Shown in pieces: positions 41,338-48,756 of a stretch of DNA of 64,000 bases. The notes below the pieces were generated by a model. That model saw nothing but the letters and a program-made list of their open reading frames with translations, was not told the origin of the DNA and ran no database searches. The DNA is from an uncultured Neglectibacter sp. (GTDB lineage: Bacteria > Bacillota > Clostridia > Oscillospirales > Acutalibacteraceae): assembly GCA_904419785.1 (NCBI GenBank), contig CAJFSY010000009.1, forward strand, positions 1 through 64,000, given 5' to 3'. The position numbers and the translations under genes are program-made. Position 1 is the first letter of the stretch, and each line of letters opens with the position of its first letter.

Positions 41338-41558
41338 GACGCGGAGCCGTGCGCTTCGCTTACTCCCCTTAGGGGTAGGCGATGGCCTTATGTCCGCGAT
41401 TTTTTGCAATGCCGAATGAAAACACTCGAGCACAGTTGCCGTTGTGGATTCTCGATTAGCTTGCAAAATCAAGAAGCAACGACCGCCTTTGGCGCGGAGC
41501 CCTGCGCTTGGCTTGCTCCCCTTGGGGGTAGACGCTAGCCGAATATCCGCGGTTTTAT
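41338..41558 (+). repeat. Duplicated intergenic repeat, two ~67-bp copies
   Basis: Copies at about 41338-41404 and 41490-41556 share GCGGAGCC(G/C)TGCGCTT(C/G)GCTT(A/G)CTCCCCTT(A/G)GGGGTAG and end in TCCGCG(A/G)TTTT. They are roughly 80% identical by eye and contain the hairpin CCCCTTAGGGG. They occupy the 395-bp spacer between the SRP RNA and the GNAT gene, which otherwise holds no gene. Confidence 0.75.
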
Positions 41559-41676
41559 AACTGGAACTGCCAGTTTGCCGAAAGGCGTATGACTATTATA
41601 ATGGATATTGGTTGAAAAAACAAGAGGAAATTGTTATCATAAAAAAGATGTTGCAGTGTAGAAAGGAAAGATTGTT

Positions 41677-42189
41677 ATGGATTTACGGAAAGCGGTTATG
41701 ACAGATCTTCCGGCTGTAGAGGAACTATATAGGGAAGCACAGGGCTTTTTGCGGTCTCAAGGGGTAGATCAATGGCAGGATGGTTATCCAAACGGAGAGA
41801 CATTCCGCAAAGATGTGGAAGAAGAAAGCGCTTGGGTTTTGGAAGAAGATGGAAAAATCGTGGCTTCTGCTTATTTGGGTACAGGCCGGGAACCCACATA
41901 TGACAAGATTTATGAGGGCGCTTGGGCAGTGGATGCGGAAGAATACGCTTTTTTGCACAGGATCGCGGTAGCAGGCTCTTGCAAAGGGAAAGGTGTTCCC
42001 AAGCTGTTTTTCCAACAGCTGGAACAGGAAGCCAGGGAGAAAGGACTGTCCGTTTTGCGGGGGGATACTCACCGGGATAATAAGATCATGCAGAAAGTTA
42101 TGGAAAAAAATGGCCTTACTTATCGGGGGATCATCTACCTGGAAGATGGGGGAGAGCGGTTCGCCTACGAAAAAGTTTTGGAGAAATAA
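41677..42189 (+). CDS. GNAT-family N-acetyltransferase
   Basis: A 170-residue acetyl-CoA-dependent acyltransferase. The N-terminal LRKAVMTDLPAVEELY helix, the strand IVASAYLGTG, FLHRIAVAGSCKGKGVPKLF (acetyl-CoA loop, with a slightly unusual GKGVPK in place of GxGxG/A) and the C-terminal VMEKNGLTYRGIIYL match GNAT motifs D, A and B. Substrate unknown. GAAAGGAAAG precedes the ATG. It appears monocistronic. Confidence 0.9.
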   Translation: MDLRKAVMTDLPAVEELYREAQGFLRSQGVDQWQDGYPNGETFRKDVEEESAWVLEEDGKIVASAYLGTGREPTYDKIYEGAWAVDAEEYAFLHRIAVAGSCKGKGVPKLFFQQLEQEAREKGLSVLRGDTHRDNKIMQKVMEKNGLTYRGIIYLEDGGERFAYEKVLEK

Positions 42190-42225
42190 GATTCCCCTGG
42201 CGGGAGAGGATTCCTGCCAGGGGAT
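42190..42225. terminator. Hairpin between convergent GNAT and NYN genes
   Basis: Stem GATTCCCCTGGC / GCCAGGGGATC; strong but with only a poor T-run. Confidence 0.55.
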
Positions 42226-42228
42226 CGT

Positions 42229-43089
42229 TCATTTCAAACGCACATACATTTGGGGGGAGCTGTTGCTGTCTTTGCGTTCGCTTTTGATTTCAAACATATC
42301 TAAAGAGTCCAAAAAAGGCGTCAATTTGGAAAAGCCGAAATTGCGCACATCAAAATCGGGGTAGCGTTTGCCCAAAATGTTGCCCACTTTTCCGATGATG
42401 ATCCAGTTATCCTCATCGGAGTTTTCACGCACGATGGTCCGCAAGGCCCGGCGGATGGTCCGTAGGCTGGTGCGGGGCTCTTCAATGTCTTTCTGTTGTT
42501 TTTTCGTGTCGGAAGTTTTTGGCTCTTTTTCGGTTTTAGGTTCATCTTTCGCTTTCTTTTGTGAAGCTGTTTTGCGTGAAGGCGACTTCTTTTGCTGGAG
42601 AGCTTTTTTGGAGAGTTCCGGCTTTTGAGCGTCCTCCGGTTCCTCCTCATCGGCGGCGGAAAGAATATCCAGATACTTGAATTTGTTGCAGGAAGCAATA
42701 AAGGAGTTGGGGGTTTTGCTTTCGCCCATGCCGATCACGGTCATGCCGGATTCCCGCAGCCGGGCGGCCAGCCGTGTGAAATCACTGTCAGAGGACACGA
42801 GGCAAAAGCCTTCCACTTTGCCGGAATAGAGGATGTCCATGGCGTCGATGATCATGGCAGAGTCAGTGGAGTTTTTGCCTGTAGTGTAGCTGTATTGCTG
42901 GATGGGGATAATGGAGTTGTCCAGCAGGGCGCTTTTCCAAGAGATCAGCGAAGGATTAGTCCAATCCCCGTAGATGCGTTTGTAGGTGGCAATTCCATCT
43001 TTGGAAATTTCATCCAGGATGATCTTGATATATTTTACCGACACGTTATCCGCGTCGATCAACACGGCGAAGCGGCAGTCGTTTGCCAT
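42229..43089 (-). CDS. NYN domain nuclease with C-terminal LOTUS/OST-HTH domain
   Basis: A 286-residue protein. Residues 1-150 form a LabA/PIN-like NYN domain with acidic residues placed for a metal site (FAVLIDADNVS, STDSAMIIDAMDILY, LVSSDSDFTRLAARLRE). A Lys/Glu-rich linker (160-205) leads to an OST-HTH/LOTUS domain (RTIRRALRTIVRENSDEDNW, VGNILGKRYPDFDVRNFGFS). The combination suggests an RNA-directed nuclease, as in other NYN-LOTUS proteins, with RNA (perhaps G-quadruplex) binding by LOTUS. The start is the ATG of MANDCRF, with GGGAGG 9-10 bp upstream. Confidence 0.9.
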   Translation of the reverse strand: MANDCRFAVLIDADNVSVKYIKIILDEISKDGIATYKRIYGDWTNPSLISWKSALLDNSIIPIQQYSYTTGKNSTDSAMIIDAMDILYSGKVEGFCLVSSDSDFTRLAARLRESGMTVIGMGESKTPNSFIASCNKFKYLDILSAADEEEPEDAQKPELSKKALQQKKSPSRKTASQKKAKDEPKTEKEPKTSDTKKQQKDIEEPRTSLRTIRRALRTIVRENSDEDNWIIIGKVGNILGKRYPDFDVRNFGFSKLTPFLDSLDMFEIKSERKDSNSSPQMYVRLK

Positions 43090-43216
43090 AATTTCAAATC
43101 CTCCCTGTGGGAGCGGGAAAAACCGCCCCCGCATCATGCGTTATTTTACTTGCTGTATGCTCAACAGTATACAGCAATTTGGGATTTTGCGCAAATGAAC
43201 GGGGAGAAAGGCTCCT

Positions 43217-43936
43217 TTATAGTTCCCGGGTGAATACATAATATTCCGGTGGCTGGCCCCCGAAAACATAGTTGCCCATTTTCCATTCCAAAAAGAGATA
43301 GTCTTTCCCTTTTATATGGCGAATCTCATATTTTGCGGCAGTGGACATGCTCTGGTTGAGCAAAAGGCCTTTTGTCCAGCGATTGCGCCAGATATCGTCT
43401 CCATATTGCTGGTTTACACTGCCATCCGGTAGGAATTCCAGAGATTTAAGCCAAAGATCTGTTTCGTGGTGACCGGGAGCGAAATCTTCTTTCCTTTCTA
43501 CAAATTTAACAGATACCCACCGTCCCAATACATGGTTATCTGAGACGAAAGGATAATCTATCTTATCCCGACGGCCAAGGGATTCCCAGGTATATTCTTT
43601 ATCATCTATTTTTTGGAACACAGCCGTGCTGCCATTGGGTCCCATTTTGGGGAACAACAAATAAAGGGCTGTTTCGGCGGGCTCTATGGAATACTGATAG
43701 GTAAGCACAGGCTCGTCTCCGCCTAAATGGACGAACAGAGAGCCTTTTGTCCACCCTTCGAAAATCCAATATTTATCCCCGTGGGGAAGAAAGTAGATTT
43801 CATCTGTTCCCTCGTAGGTGGTTTTGCGGGATGTGTCCACCTTCTCCAAGGAAAAGGGTTCTTCTGGACTAAGCGTGCCAAAAGATTTCCATTTTCCAAT
43901 AACAAGAGGGTCATTTATAAATGTAGAACAGTCCAT
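43217..43936 (-). CDS. Free-standing protein resembling the C-terminal sensor tail of clostridial BlaR1-like proteins
   Basis: A 239-residue protein with two similar lipocalin-like beta units, each opening with a G-(K/R)-W motif (VIGKWKSFG at ~13, VLGRWVSVKFVERKEDF at ~135). The second unit's NRWTKGLLLNQSMSTAAKYE and LFLEWKMGNYVFGG strongly recall the tail found after the M56 peptidase domain in some clostridial BlaR1/MecR1-like proteins; I know this from memory and did not search. No peptidase domain or signal peptide is present. The start with GGAGG upstream is chosen; the longer frame has a hydrophobic head but no good site. Confidence 0.65.
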   Translation of the reverse strand: MDCSTFINDPLVIGKWKSFGTLSPEEPFSLEKVDTSRKTTYEGTDEIYFLPHGDKYWIFEGWTKGSLFVHLGGDEPVLTYQYSIEPAETALYLLFPKMGPNGSTAVFQKIDDKEYTWESLGRRDKIDYPFVSDNHVLGRWVSVKFVERKEDFAPGHHETDLWLKSLEFLPDGSVNQQYGDDIWRNRWTKGLLLNQSMSTAAKYEIRHIKGKDYLFLEWKMGNYVFGGQPPEYYVFTREL

Positions 43937-44208
43937 TTGAGTTCTGCCTCCTCTCTGGTTTACACGTGGTTGTTTTTTCTGCAGAGTTGCGCTAAAGGAG
44001 TGGTTTGCCGTATGCAGTCTCCCCCAGCCAATTAAGTACAGTATACAGCAAAAGATAGCTGGCCGCAAGTTCATTTTGTGAAGAACCGGCGTTGCTTTTT
44101 AAATCTAAATAAGGATGGAGTACCGGTGGCTTTGGGCCAGACTGTAATCTTTTCAAAACCGCTGTTGTGTGTTACAATAAAAAAAGTTGATTTGTTGGAG
44201 GCTTACCG

Positions 44209-44865
44209 ATGTACCAATGTGTGGTGTGGGATTGGAATGGTACGCTGCTGGACGATGTGGCAGCCGCTATGGGCGTGATGGATACGATGCTGGCCCGCCG
44301 CGGACTTTCTCTTTTAGGGGGAAAAGAGCGTTACCGGGAGATATTCACGTTTCCTGTACGGGAGTATTACTTGTCCGCGGGTTTGGATTTGGAACGGGAA
44401 CCCTTTGAGGATTTGGCTGTGGAATGGACGGAGCTCTATCAAGAAGCCTCTCAAAATTGCGGACTGTTCCCGGAGGCGGCAGAAATTTTAGCGAAACTGG
44501 AGCAAGCGGGTGTGGCGCAGCTGATTGTGTCCGCGTCCCCTCAGGAGACCTTGGAGCGCCAGGTGGAATCCCTGGGAGTAAGGGGGCGGTTCCAAGCGCT
44601 GCTGGGACTTTCTGATATTTACGCCGGCAGCAAAGCGGGGCTCGCCCGGCAGTATTTCGCACAGGAGAAGATCAGCCCGAACCAGGTTCTGTTTGTAGGG
44701 GATACCCTCCACGACTGGGAAGTGGCGGAGGATGCCGGGTGCCATTGCGTACTGCTCTCCCAAGGCCACCAAAGCCGCCGCCTTCTGGAAAAGGCAGGTG
44801 TTCCCGTAGTGGATGCTTTGGAACAAGCGGCGCTCATTGCCGTGGGAAATGAGCGGTGCTGTTGA
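44209..44865 (+). CDS. HAD-superfamily hydrolase (phosphoglycolate phosphatase-like)
   Basis: A 218-residue phosphatase. Motif I is VVWDWNGTLLDD (nucleophile Asp, with Trp in place of the usual Phe), motif II is LIVSAS, motif III Lys lies in GSKAGLARQYF, motif IV is VLFVGDTLHDWEVA. The alpha-helical cap between motifs I and II is of the C1 Gph type. Substrate unknown. TTGGAGG precedes the ATG. It is followed by the rpsU promoter, so it forms its own unit. Confidence 0.9.
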   Translation: MYQCVVWDWNGTLLDDVAAAMGVMDTMLARRGLSLLGGKERYREIFTFPVREYYLSAGLDLEREPFEDLAVEWTELYQEASQNCGLFPEAAEILAKLEQAGVAQLIVSASPQETLERQVESLGVRGRFQALLGLSDIYAGSKAGLARQYFAQEKISPNQVLFVGDTLHDWEVAEDAGCHCVLLSQGHQSRRLLEKAGVPVVDALEQAALIAVGNERCC

Positions 44866-44911
44866 TCGCCCACACGCATGGTTTTTGATGGAAAAATGAG
44901 AAAACAAGGGC

Positions 44912-44940
44912 TTGACAACCGCAGGAATGAACAGTATAAT
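44912..44940 (+). promoter_or_regulatory. Consensus sigma-A promoter of rpsU
   Basis: Perfect TTGACA and perfect TATAAT separated by 17 bp, 67 bp before rpsU; one of the strongest promoters in the window. Confidence 0.9.
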
Positions 44941-45007
44941 GGTTTGTGTTGTACTGGTGTGCTACGACGAAAGAACCCCTGCCTTACGGCGGATGGGAGG
45001 GATATAA

Positions 45008-45184
45008 ATGGCTGAGATCCGGCTCAAGGAAAACGAGTCCCTGGACAGCGCGCTTCGCCGCTTTAAAAAGCAGTGTGCGAGAGCGGGCGTCATCCAGGAA
45101 GTTCGTAAGAGAGAGGCTTATGAGAAGCCCTCTGTCAAGCGTAAGAAAAAGTCTGAAGCAGCTCGCAAGCGCAAGTATAAATAA
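45008..45184 (+). CDS. rpsU: 30S ribosomal protein S21
   Basis: A 58-residue basic protein ([20 protein letters not shown], then [20 protein letters not shown] and a Lys/Arg-rich tail [14 protein letters not shown]). It is the full family length. Bacterial S21 sits near the 30S platform and aids initiation. It was too short for usual ORF cut-offs. GGGAGGGAT precedes the ATG, and its own terminator follows. Confidence 0.97.
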   Translation: MAEIRLKENESLDSALRRFKKQCARAGVIQEVRKREAYEKPSVKRKKKSEAARKRKYK

Positions 45185-45204
45185 GGCTGCTCACAAGTAC
45201 CTTG

Positions 45205-45230
45205 AAAGCGGGCGGTTCGCCCGCTTTTTT
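45205..45230 (+). terminator. Terminator after rpsU
   Basis: Stem AAAGCGGGCG / CGCCCGCTTT with a 3-base loop and T-run. Confidence 0.9.
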
Positions 45231-45261
45231 GTTTCAACAAATCGCGCAAGGAGAAGGTTAG

Positions 45262-45768
45262 ATGGGCATCTTTCAGCCGACTGCCATACAGGAAAGGGTC
45301 ACGGATATTTCCCCGGAATTTTTAAAAAGCCTGGGGGTAGAAGCCCTGCTTCTGGATGTGGATAATACCCTGGCCACATACACTTCCCACAAGCCTTTTA
45401 AAGGGGCATTAGAATGGGTGCGGGCCATGGGAGACGCCGGTTTTCGGATGATTATCATTTCTAACAATTTCAAAAAAAGGGTAAATTCCTTTGGCGTTAT
45501 GTTTGGTCTTGATACTTTGAGCTTTGCCGTAAAGCCTTTGCCGGTGGGATATCTCAGGGCGGCCAGACGGCTGAAAGTGAAGCGGCGGGAATGCGCCGTG
45601 ATCGGAGACCAGGTCTTTACCGATATTATCGGGGCGAACCTGTGCGGGATGAAGTCTGTACTGCTGACGCCCATTGAGCCGGAGGAAGGCTATACCTTTA
45701 AGGCGCGCAGGCATTTTGAAAAGGGCCTGCGGGAAAAATTCCGGAACAGAAAGGATGTTTTGCGATGA
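45262..45768 (+). CDS. YqeG-family HAD phosphatase
   Basis: A 168-residue HAD subclass IIIA protein. LLLDVDNTLATYTS is motif I, MIIISNNFKKRV motif II, and AVKPLPVGYLRAARRL with VIGDQVFTDIIGANLCGM covers motifs III and IV. YqeG proteins are conserved in Firmicutes, often near aroE or yqeH, and related to phosphatidylglycerolphosphatases, but the substrate is not settled. The start follows AAGGAGAAGG. Its last 4 bases overlap the M24 peptidase start, so the two are translationally coupled. Confidence 0.92.
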   Translation: MGIFQPTAIQERVTDISPEFLKSLGVEALLLDVDNTLATYTSHKPFKGALEWVRAMGDAGFRMIIISNNFKKRVNSFGVMFGLDTLSFAVKPLPVGYLRAARRLKVKRRECAVIGDQVFTDIIGANLCGMKSVLLTPIEPEEGYTFKARRHFEKGLREKFRNRKDVLR

Positions 45769-46844
45769 AAAACCCTGTAGAACGTCTTACGGAACGTCTT
45801 ATTCATGGCGACAGCCAAAAGGCTGCCTTAGTGTTTTCTGAGAAAAACCGCCGCTATTTCACCCAGTTCCCCGCCACAGACGGCGCACTGCTGGTCACGG
45901 CGGAAGAAGCGTATTTGCTGATGGACTTCCGGTATGAGGAAGCGGCCCACTACAAGGCGCAGTATTGCACGGTGGTCGGGTTCGATTCTATGATGGAAAA
46001 GCTGGGCCAACTGATCCAAAAGCATGGCGTGAAAGAGATCTACCTGGAAATGGAGCAGCTGTCCGTGGCCCAGGCCCGGCGTTTTGAAAAAGCGTTTCAG
46101 AAATATGGAGCCGAGGCTGTTTTGGACGAGACCCTGGATAACGCCATCCGGGAGCTGCGCATGATCAAATCCCCTGAGGAAGTCAAAAAGATCGAAGACT
46201 CCCAGGCTATCACCGACGCTGCTTTCCAGCACATCCTGCCCTATATCAAAGAGGGCGTCACCGAACGGGAGCTGGCGTTGGAGATCGAGTTCTTCATGCG
46301 CAAACAAGGCGCTGAAAACGTGGCCTTTGAGTTGATCGTGGCGGCCGGCAAGAACGGTTCCCAGTGCCATGCGGTGCCCTCTGAGAACACTGTGAAAAAA
46401 GGTGATTTTATCACCATGGATACCGGCGCCCTTTTGGACGGCTATCACTCGGATATGACCCGTACCGTGGCTTTGGGACAGGTCTCTGAGGAACAGAAGG
46501 CCGTTTATGACACGGTGCTGAAAGCCCATTTGGCGGTGATCGATCAAGTGAAGCCCGGCATGCCCTGCTGCGATGTGGACAAGATTGCCCGTGACATCAT
46601 CGAAAAGGATTATCCGGGGACTTTCGGCCATGGTTTGGGCCACGGCGTCGGCTTTGAGATTCACGAATGGCCCCGCTTCTCCCGGCTGGATTCCACTCCT
46701 TGCGCCGAGGGAATGGTCATCACCGACGAACCCGGCATCTATATTCCCGCCAAATATGGTGTGCGCATTGAAGATATGCTGCTGATCACAGCCGATGGCT
46801 GCCGCAGCCTGACAAAATCCCCCAAGGAATTGATTTGCCTGTAA
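45765..46844 (+). CDS. Xaa-Pro aminopeptidase-like M24 metallopeptidase
   Basis: A 359-residue cytoplasmic peptidase. The N-terminal creatinase-like domain (residues 1-125) is followed by a pita-bread fold with all five metal ligands: Asp residues in MDTGALLDGYHSDMTRT, His in GHGLGHGVGFEIHEWP, Glu in VITDEPGIYIP and Glu in GVRIEDMLL. It probably removes residues before proline from peptides. Clostridial genomes typically have this gene just before efp, as here. Confidence 0.95.
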   Translation: MKNPVERLTERLIHGDSQKAALVFSEKNRRYFTQFPATDGALLVTAEEAYLLMDFRYEEAAHYKAQYCTVVGFDSMMEKLGQLIQKHGVKEIYLEMEQLSVAQARRFEKAFQKYGAEAVLDETLDNAIRELRMIKSPEEVKKIEDSQAITDAAFQHILPYIKEGVTERELALEIEFFMRKQGAENVAFELIVAAGKNGSQCHAVPSENTVKKGDFITMDTGALLDGYHSDMTRTVALGQVSEEQKAVYDTVLKAHLAVIDQVKPGMPCCDVDKIARDIIEKDYPGTFGHGLGHGVGFEIHEWPRFSRLDSTPCAEGMVITDEPGIYIPAKYGVRIEDMLLITADGCRSLTKSPKELICL

Positions 46845-46939
46845 TATGGGATTTTGCGCGGCACCCTGGGGAAATTGCTTGCAATCTCTGGGGGAATACT
46901 GTAAAATAAGAGTTGAGAAAGAATTTGGAGGTTGTTAAT

Positions 46940-47497
46940 ATGGTAACCGCAGGCGATTTCAGAAACGGCGTAACGTTCGAGATGGACGGCGGCGTCTATT
47001 CCATCATCGAATTCCAGCACGTGAAGCCCGGTAAAGGCGCGGCTTTTGTCCGTACCAAGATCCGCAACGTGATCACCGGTGCCGTGACGGAAAAAACCTT
47101 TAACCCCAACGATAAGTATCCCACCGCGTTCATCGAGCGCAAGGACATGCAGTATCTTTACAGCGATGGAGATCTGTATTACTTTATGGATAACGAGACT
47201 TATGAGCAGATTCCGATCAACGGCAGCGTGCTCGGCGATAACTTTAAGTTTGTCAAAGAGAATATGGACTGCAAAGTGCTTTCTTATAAAGGCAATGTGT
47301 TTGGTGTGGAGCCCCCCAACTTTGTGGAGCTGGAAGTTACCAAGACTGAGCCCGGCGTGAAGGGCGATACCGCTACCAACACTTTGAAGCCCGCTACTTT
47401 GGAGACCGGCGCGGAGATCCGTGTGCCCCTGTTTATCAACGAGGGCGAAATGATCCGCATCGACACCCGTACTGGGGAGTATATGGAGCGCGCATAA
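46940..47497 (+). CDS. efp: Elongation factor P
   Basis: A 185-residue three-barrel protein that rescues ribosomes at polyproline. [20 protein letters not shown] starts the KOW-like domain; the tip loop of domain I is [10 protein letters not shown] with Lys at the modification site; OB domains carry [20 protein letters not shown] and the signature [28 protein letters not shown] precedes the ATG by 7 bp. A possible promoter (TTGCAA, 17 bp, TAAAAT) lies at 46879-46907. Confidence 0.98.
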   Translation: MVTAGDFRNGVTFEMDGGVYSIIEFQHVKPGKGAAFVRTKIRNVITGAVTEKTFNPNDKYPTAFIERKDMQYLYSDGDLYYFMDNETYEQIPINGSVLGDNFKFVKENMDCKVLSYKGNVFGVEPPNFVELEVTKTEPGVKGDTATNTLKPATLETGAEIRVPLFINEGEMIRIDTRTGEYMERA

Positions 47498-47549
47498 GCG
47501 TTTCATTTGCTTTAATAATCACCGTAAAACGGAAAGGGAGGAACGTGTA

Positions 47550-47990
47550 ATGACGAATTCCGAAAGAGCTTCTTATATTCGCGGCCTGATGGATGGCTTG
47601 GAGCTGGACCCCGGCACCAAGGAAACCAAGGTCTTAAACGCTATTGTGGATCTGCTGGAGGATCTGTGCCTGTCTATGGATGAGCTGGAGGACGACGTTT
47701 CTGAGCTTTCCGGCCAGGTAGATGAGATCGATGAAGATCTGGGCAATTTGGAAGAAGATTTCTACGATCTGGACGATGACGAGTGCGGCTGTGGCTGCCA
47801 TCATCATCACGACGAGGATGACTTCGACGACGCAGAGTTTGAGGTGACCTGCCCCAGCTGCGGCGACACCATCGAGCTCAACGACGCCATGCTGGAAGAA
47901 GGCAGCATCGTTTGCCCCGGCTGCGGCGAAACCTTGGAGTTTGATTTCGACGACGACGAGGAAGAGTCCGAAGAGGACGAGAAAGAGTAA
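47550..47990 (+). CDS. CD1247-type acidic zinc-ribbon protein
   Basis: A 146-residue highly acidic protein. The N-terminal helical domain (ERASYIRGLMDGLELDPGTK, then a DELEDDVSELSGQVDEIDED coiled coil) matches the CD1247 N-terminal domain of clostridia. A CGCGCHHHH cluster is followed by a zinc ribbon (CPSCGD...CPGCGE) and an Asp/Glu tail. It follows efp by 52 bp, a conserved clostridial neighbourhood, and may work with translation or RNA polymerase, but no function is known. Confidence 0.85.
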   Translation: MTNSERASYIRGLMDGLELDPGTKETKVLNAIVDLLEDLCLSMDELEDDVSELSGQVDEIDEDLGNLEEDFYDLDDDECGCGCHHHHDEDDFDDAEFEVTCPSCGDTIELNDAMLEEGSIVCPGCGETLEFDFDDDEEESEEDEKE

Positions 47991-48006
47991 GTTTTCTACA
48001 AGCGAA

Positions 48007-48035
48007 AAGCCTTCCCATTCGGGAAGGCTTTTTTT
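48007..48035 (+). terminator. Terminator after the efp unit
   Basis: Stem AAGCCTTCCC / GGGAAGGCTT with an ATTC loop and TTTTT tail. Confidence 0.92.
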
Positions 48036-48076
48036 GTATGCTGGAATTTGTTTTATTAGTTGATGTTCTAGGGGAA

Positions 48077-48721
48077 TCATTCCCCTTTTCGTGCCTCTTT
48101 TACCAGTTCCACACATTCCTTGGTGCGTTGGAGGATTTTTTTCCAGTTGCCGGATTCAATATCGCTTTCTGGGCAAAGCCAGCTACCGCCGCAGGCGATC
48201 ACATTGGGCTGGGCTAGGTACTCTTTGATATTTTTGGTGCTGATGCCGCCGGTGGGCATAAATTTCACTCCCCGATAAGGGCCATACAGCGCTTTGAGCA
48301 TCTTAACGCCGCCCACCACTTCGGCAGGGAACAGCTTCACAGTGGTAAGACCCATACTCATAGCGTATTCGATTTCGGTGGGGGTAGCGCAGCCAGGATA
48401 TACCGGCACTTTGTTTTTCACACACCACTCTACCACTTCGCGGTTCGTGCCGGGAGAAATAACCGCTTTCGCGCCGCAGTCCACGGCCAGCATGGCTTGT
48501 TCCACGCTGAGCACCGTACCGGCGCAGACAAACATTTCCGGCAGGGCGGAACTAAGTTTTTCAATAGCTTTTGCCGCTGCCGGTGTGCGGAACGTAATTT
48601 CCGCTGCGGCAATGCCGCCTTCCAGTAAGGCGCTGCCCAAGGGCACGGCTTTCATTTCATCATCCAATTTGATCACCGGGACAACCCCGGCCATCCGCAG
48701 AGCTTGTTCTACATGTTCCAT
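48077..48721 (-). CDS. KDPG/KHG-type aldolase
   Basis: A 214-residue class I aldolase barrel. It cleaves 2-keto-3-deoxy-6-phosphogluconate or a similar keto-deoxy sugar acid to pyruvate plus an aldehyde. Visible are AAAEITFRTPAAAKAI (Glu), CAGTVLSVEQAMLAVDCGAK, the Schiff-base Lys in LTTVKLFPAEVVGG and the phosphate loop FMPTGGIS. It lies 35 bp after the IlvD/Edd dehydratase gene, giving a dehydratase-aldolase route for a sugar acid. Which acid is used is not visible. Confidence 0.93.
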   Translation of the reverse strand: MEHVEQALRMAGVVPVIKLDDEMKAVPLGSALLEGGIAAAEITFRTPAAAKAIEKLSSALPEMFVCAGTVLSVEQAMLAVDCGAKAVISPGTNREVVEWCVKNKVPVYPGCATPTEIEYAMSMGLTTVKLFPAEVVGGVKMLKALYGPYRGVKFMPTGGISTKNIKEYLAQPNVIACGGSWLCPESDIESGNWKKILQRTKECVELVKEARKGE

Positions 48722-48756
48722 AAGGGTTACCTTCCTTTCACAAAGTGGGGACGCGG

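Noticed and set aside
42229..43089. Reading the NYN protein as part of a defence system
   Set aside because: Its neighbours are housekeeping-like genes and no defence genes are present.
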